Assembly: GCA_003152975.1 (NCBI GenBank)
Contig: PMBP01000217.1
Location: 2,383-13,037 of the forward strand
DNA: 10,655 nucleotides
Source: Phycisphaerales bacterium
Lineage (GTDB): Bacteria > Planctomycetota > Phycisphaerae > Sedimentisphaerales > Anaerohalosphaeraceae
Direction: 5' to 3'
Below are positions 7,466-10,655 of the stretch, in pieces. Every line of letters begins with the position of its first letter. Positions within the stretch are counted from its first letter, which is position 1. A program made the position numbers and the translations under genes. The notes below the pieces were generated by a model, which saw nothing but the letters and a program-made list of their open reading frames with translations, was not told the origin of the DNA and ran no database searches.

Positions 7466-8133
7466 AAGGCGACATCCCAGTATGTGCGGACTTGCGTTCT
7501 CAGCGATCCCGATTCATCGATGTAGTAATAGGTCCATTCAATTCTGCTGAAATTAAATGCGACTTCTTCCATGAAGACAAATCCATTCCCCCGATAGACC
7601 ATCTTTGGGGTGACACCCGTGACAATCACATCGGTCAATTTGATCTCGTAGTATCTCTGTGGCTTGACAGCATCGGGCATCATGCATTGAATCAAGAGTT
7701 CAGGGTAGGGTTTTCCCGTACCGCAGGCCAAGGCCAGCTTCGGGCTGGACAGATCCAGTTCTTTGACCACGGTCAGATCGGAAAAGTTGACTCTTCCGGC
7801 CGTTCCGCCGCCTCCGCCGCCAACGATAACGGTATTCTTCTCCCCGTAGCTGATGCCGAAGATGTCGATCCAGTCTTTGTGGGCGGCGTCAGTGGATTCG
7901 CCCAACACGCCCTGGATCTGCAGATAGGCCTTGCCGCGGGGGCGGGCCAGGATCTCCGGGGGCACGACGACCGAGGCGGTGTTGGCGTAGATCTCATTGA
8001 GGGTATGCATGGTCCCGGCGGGCGGGGCGGTCGGATCCAGGGGGCCGGCCGGGGAATATAACGCGACGGCGAGAACCGCAACGGCTCCAAGAACGAAAAC
8101 CACGGCTGATTTGGCGATGCCTCTGGTACTCAT
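7450..8133 (-). CDS. Hcp-family (type VI tube protein-like) protein with N-terminal export signal
   Basis: The 227-residue product matches the Hcp1/TssD family from about residue 68 onward: YLQIQGVLGES, HKDWIDIFGISYG, a glycine run (residues 105-110), LTVVKELDLSSPKL, YYEIKLTDVIVTGV and a late EEVAFNFSRIEWTYY. Canonical Hcp forms hexameric rings of the type VI tube, is about 160-170 residues long and has no signal peptide. Here residues 9-26 form a hydrophobic export or anchor segment followed by a linker, GPLDPTAPPAGTMHTLNEIY, that resembles linkers I recall in exported PVC-group proteins. The start at 8133 has GGGAGGTGG 3 bases upstream; extending to upstream ATGs would run through its own promoter. 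It stands alone with no other type VI genes. It is probably a secreted Hcp-fold protein and not a classical secretion tube. Family identity is strong; role unknown. Confidence 0.88.
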   Translation of the reverse strand: MSTRGIAKSAVVFVLGAVAVLAVALYSPAGPLDPTAPPAGTMHTLNEIYANTASVVVPPEILARPRGKAYLQIQGVLGESTDAAHKDWIDIFGISYGEKNTVIVGGGGGGTAGRVNFSDLTVVKELDLSSPKLALACGTGKPYPELLIQCMMPDAVKPQRYYEIKLTDVIVTGVTPKMVYRGNGFVFMEEVAFNFSRIEWTYYYIDESGSLRTQVRTYWDVALNKGG

Positions 8134-8136
8134 AAT

Positions 8137-8145
8137 CCACCTCCC
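8137..8145 (-). promoter_or_regulatory. Strong ribosome binding site of the Hcp-like gene
   Basis: On the minus strand GGGAGGTGG ends 3 bases before the ATG at 8133, and its GGAGGT core is 5 bases away. This near-perfect Shine-Dalgarno decides the start over the in-frame ATG at 8160, which has none. Confidence 0.8.
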
Positions 8146-8174
8146 AATCAACGATTTCATGGAAAAACAGGATC

Positions 8175-8184
8175 TCGATATCGA
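8175..8184. promoter_or_regulatory. Palindrome TCGATATCGA in the Hcp-like leader
   Basis: A perfect 10-base palindrome lies just downstream of the predicted transcription start of the minus-strand gene. With the related palindrome at 8229-8244 it flanks the promoter, as operator pairs can. A regulatory role is only a suggestion; a 10-base palindrome can occur by chance. Confidence 0.3.
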
Positions 8185-8199
8185 CCCGATTTCAACACT

Positions 8200-8228
8200 A
8201 TTATAGGACAATGGCTGGGAAGAGTCAA
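8200..8228 (-). promoter_or_regulatory. Sigma-70-type promoter for the Hcp-like gene
   Basis: Read on the minus strand, the -35 box is TTGACT (8223-8228), the spacer is exactly 17 bases and the -10 box is a perfect TATAAT (8200-8205). Transcription would begin near 8193, giving a 5' leader of about 60 bases that ends in the strong ribosome binding site. Few promoters in GC-rich genomes match this well, so the gene may be highly expressed. Confidence 0.8.
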
Positions 8229-8244
8229 GAATATATCGATATTC
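8229..8244. promoter_or_regulatory. Inverted repeat GAATAT-ATCG-ATATTC next to the -35 box
   Basis: GAATAT (8229-8234) and ATATTC (8239-8244) are perfect inverted halves directly abutting the -35 box of the minus-strand promoter. The block also contains the palindrome ATATCGATAT (8233-8242). It could be an AT-rich UP-like element or an operator. It shares TCGATAT with the palindrome at 8175. Confidence 0.35.
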
Positions 8245-8293
8245 AGAATTCAGGCCATTCGGCAACGAACGGGCCAAGCGGGGGAAAATTTGC

Positions 8294-8322
8294 TTGTCAG
8301 ATATGCCCGGGCACAGAATAAT
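8294..8322 (+). promoter_or_regulatory. Sigma-70-type promoter for the 8376 gene and probably ligA
   Basis: TTGTCA (8294-8299), a 17-base spacer and AATAAT (8317-8322) each differ from the consensus hexamers at one position. It points at the plus-strand gene starting at 8376 and is back-to-back with the Hcp-like promoter, so the 8134-8375 gap is a divergent control region. Confidence 0.65.
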
Positions 8323-8360
8323 AGGGGCTCAAGGGAAATCTTCAATGAACAGGTCATGTT

Positions 8361-8367
8361 GGGAGGT
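8361..8367 (+). promoter_or_regulatory. Strong ribosome binding site of the 8376 gene
   Basis: GGGAGGT lies 8 bases before the ATG at 8376 and fixes that start. A nearby ATG at 8369 is in another frame. Confidence 0.75.
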
Positions 8368-8375
8368 AATGAACG

Positions 8376-8861
8376 ATGGACAAATTGTACGAAAAGGCCG
8401 AAACGGGATGCTGTCCGCGGTTTGATCCGCAACCGTGGGAGGAAAAAGAACATATCTGGAAGGATAAGCTCTTCGTCAAGGACCGGGTCCGGAGTTTCTT
8501 TCACATCCCGCTGAACTTCGGCCGGGTGATGACCCGCAACATGACGATGATCCAGGAGGCCGGGGCGCTGGCTGATACGCCGATCCTGCTGTGCGACGAG
8601 AACTCGCTGTGGGGGTCGGATATTTATATCGCCGTCTCCAAGACCGTTCCGAAGGCCCACATGGAGTTGATCTCCGGGACCTTCATGACCAAGGCCTTCG
8701 AGGGGCCGTACCGCAACATTCCCAAGTGGATCAAGGAGATCAAGCGATTCATCCAGACCAAGGGCCGACAGATCAAGAAGATGTATATGTTCTACACCAC
8801 CTGCCCCAAGTGCGCCAAATTCTACGGGAAGAATTATGTCGTGCTGGTGGCGGAAGTGTAG
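8376..8861 (+). CDS. Small conserved cytoplasmic protein with CC and CxxC motifs (GyrI-like fold possible)
   Basis: The 161-residue soluble protein has no signal peptide or membrane segment. It starts MDKLYEKAETGCCPRF with adjacent Cys12-Cys13 and ends with TTCPKCAKFYGKNYVVL, in which Cys143 and Cys146 form a CxxC pair. Middle segments such as KDKLFVKDRVRSFFHIPLN, LCDENSLWGSDIYIAV and TKAFEGPYRNIPKWIKEI look well conserved from memory. Homologues are often labelled simply 'hydrolase', a name I cannot support from any catalytic motif here. The EGPYRNIPKW...TTCPKC order recalls GyrI-like small-molecule-binding domains, a tentative comparison. The two cysteine pairs could bind a metal or be redox-active. 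It has its own promoter and strong ribosome binding site, and ligA follows 12 bases after its stop, so the two are probably co-transcribed. Confidence 0.8.
   Translation: MDKLYEKAETGCCPRFDPQPWEEKEHIWKDKLFVKDRVRSFFHIPLNFGRVMTRNMTMIQEAGALADTPILLCDENSLWGSDIYIAVSKTVPKAHMELISGTFMTKAFEGPYRNIPKWIKEIKRFIQTKGRQIKKMYMFYTTCPKCAKFYGKNYVVLVAEV

Positions 8862-10655
<1,794 letters not shown>

Noticed and set aside
7450..8133. Part of a type VI secretion cluster
   Set aside because: No sheath, baseplate, membrane-complex or spike gene is visible on either side, and the protein carries its own export segment.
8134..8277. Longer N terminus for the Hcp-like protein
   Set aside because: It would include the gene's own -35 and -10 boxes, and the strong ribosome binding site is at 8137-8145.

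Overview
The window is a high-GC bacterial segment carrying eight protein genes, nearly all closely packed. It looks like a PVC-superphylum genome, most likely a planctomycete of the Phycisphaerae type. That rests on the gene families, mainly the exported Hcp-like protein and the heme-motif propeller proteins, and on overall style. It is an inference, because no taxonomic marker was searched.

Layout. Positions 49-513 hold ndk (nucleoside diphosphate kinase). Positions 551-7410 hold four plus-strand genes with almost no spacing: a membrane protein with a helical-repeat tail (A1), a TolB/PD40-type beta-propeller with a CxxCH motif (B1), a second membrane protein (A2) paralogous to A1, and a second propeller (B2) paralogous to B1. 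The order A1-B1-A2-B2 is a diverged tandem duplication of a two-gene cassette. Each A-B junction is an ATGA overlap, and the cassettes are 4 bases apart. A hairpin at 7435-7465 sits where this operon converges with the next gene and probably terminates both. Positions 7450-8133 (minus strand) hold an Hcp-family (type VI tube protein-like) gene whose product has an N-terminal export signal; no other type VI genes are present. Positions 8134-8375 are a divergent control region with a near-consensus sigma-70-type promoter on each strand. Positions 8376-8861 encode a small conserved cysteine-motif protein. It is followed after 12 bases by ligA (NAD-dependent DNA ligase), which starts at 8874 and runs off the right edge before its BRCT domain.

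How the genes work together. ndk and ligA are housekeeping genes. The most interesting part is the duplicated cassette. Each A protein has an N-terminal multi-helix membrane region and a long soluble repeat-like tail. Each B protein is predicted to sit outside the cytoplasmic membrane, with one c-type-heme-like CxxCH motif ahead of a beta-propeller. Translational coupling and duplication as a unit suggest that A and B form a complex at the membrane, possibly redox-linked. The actual function is unknown.
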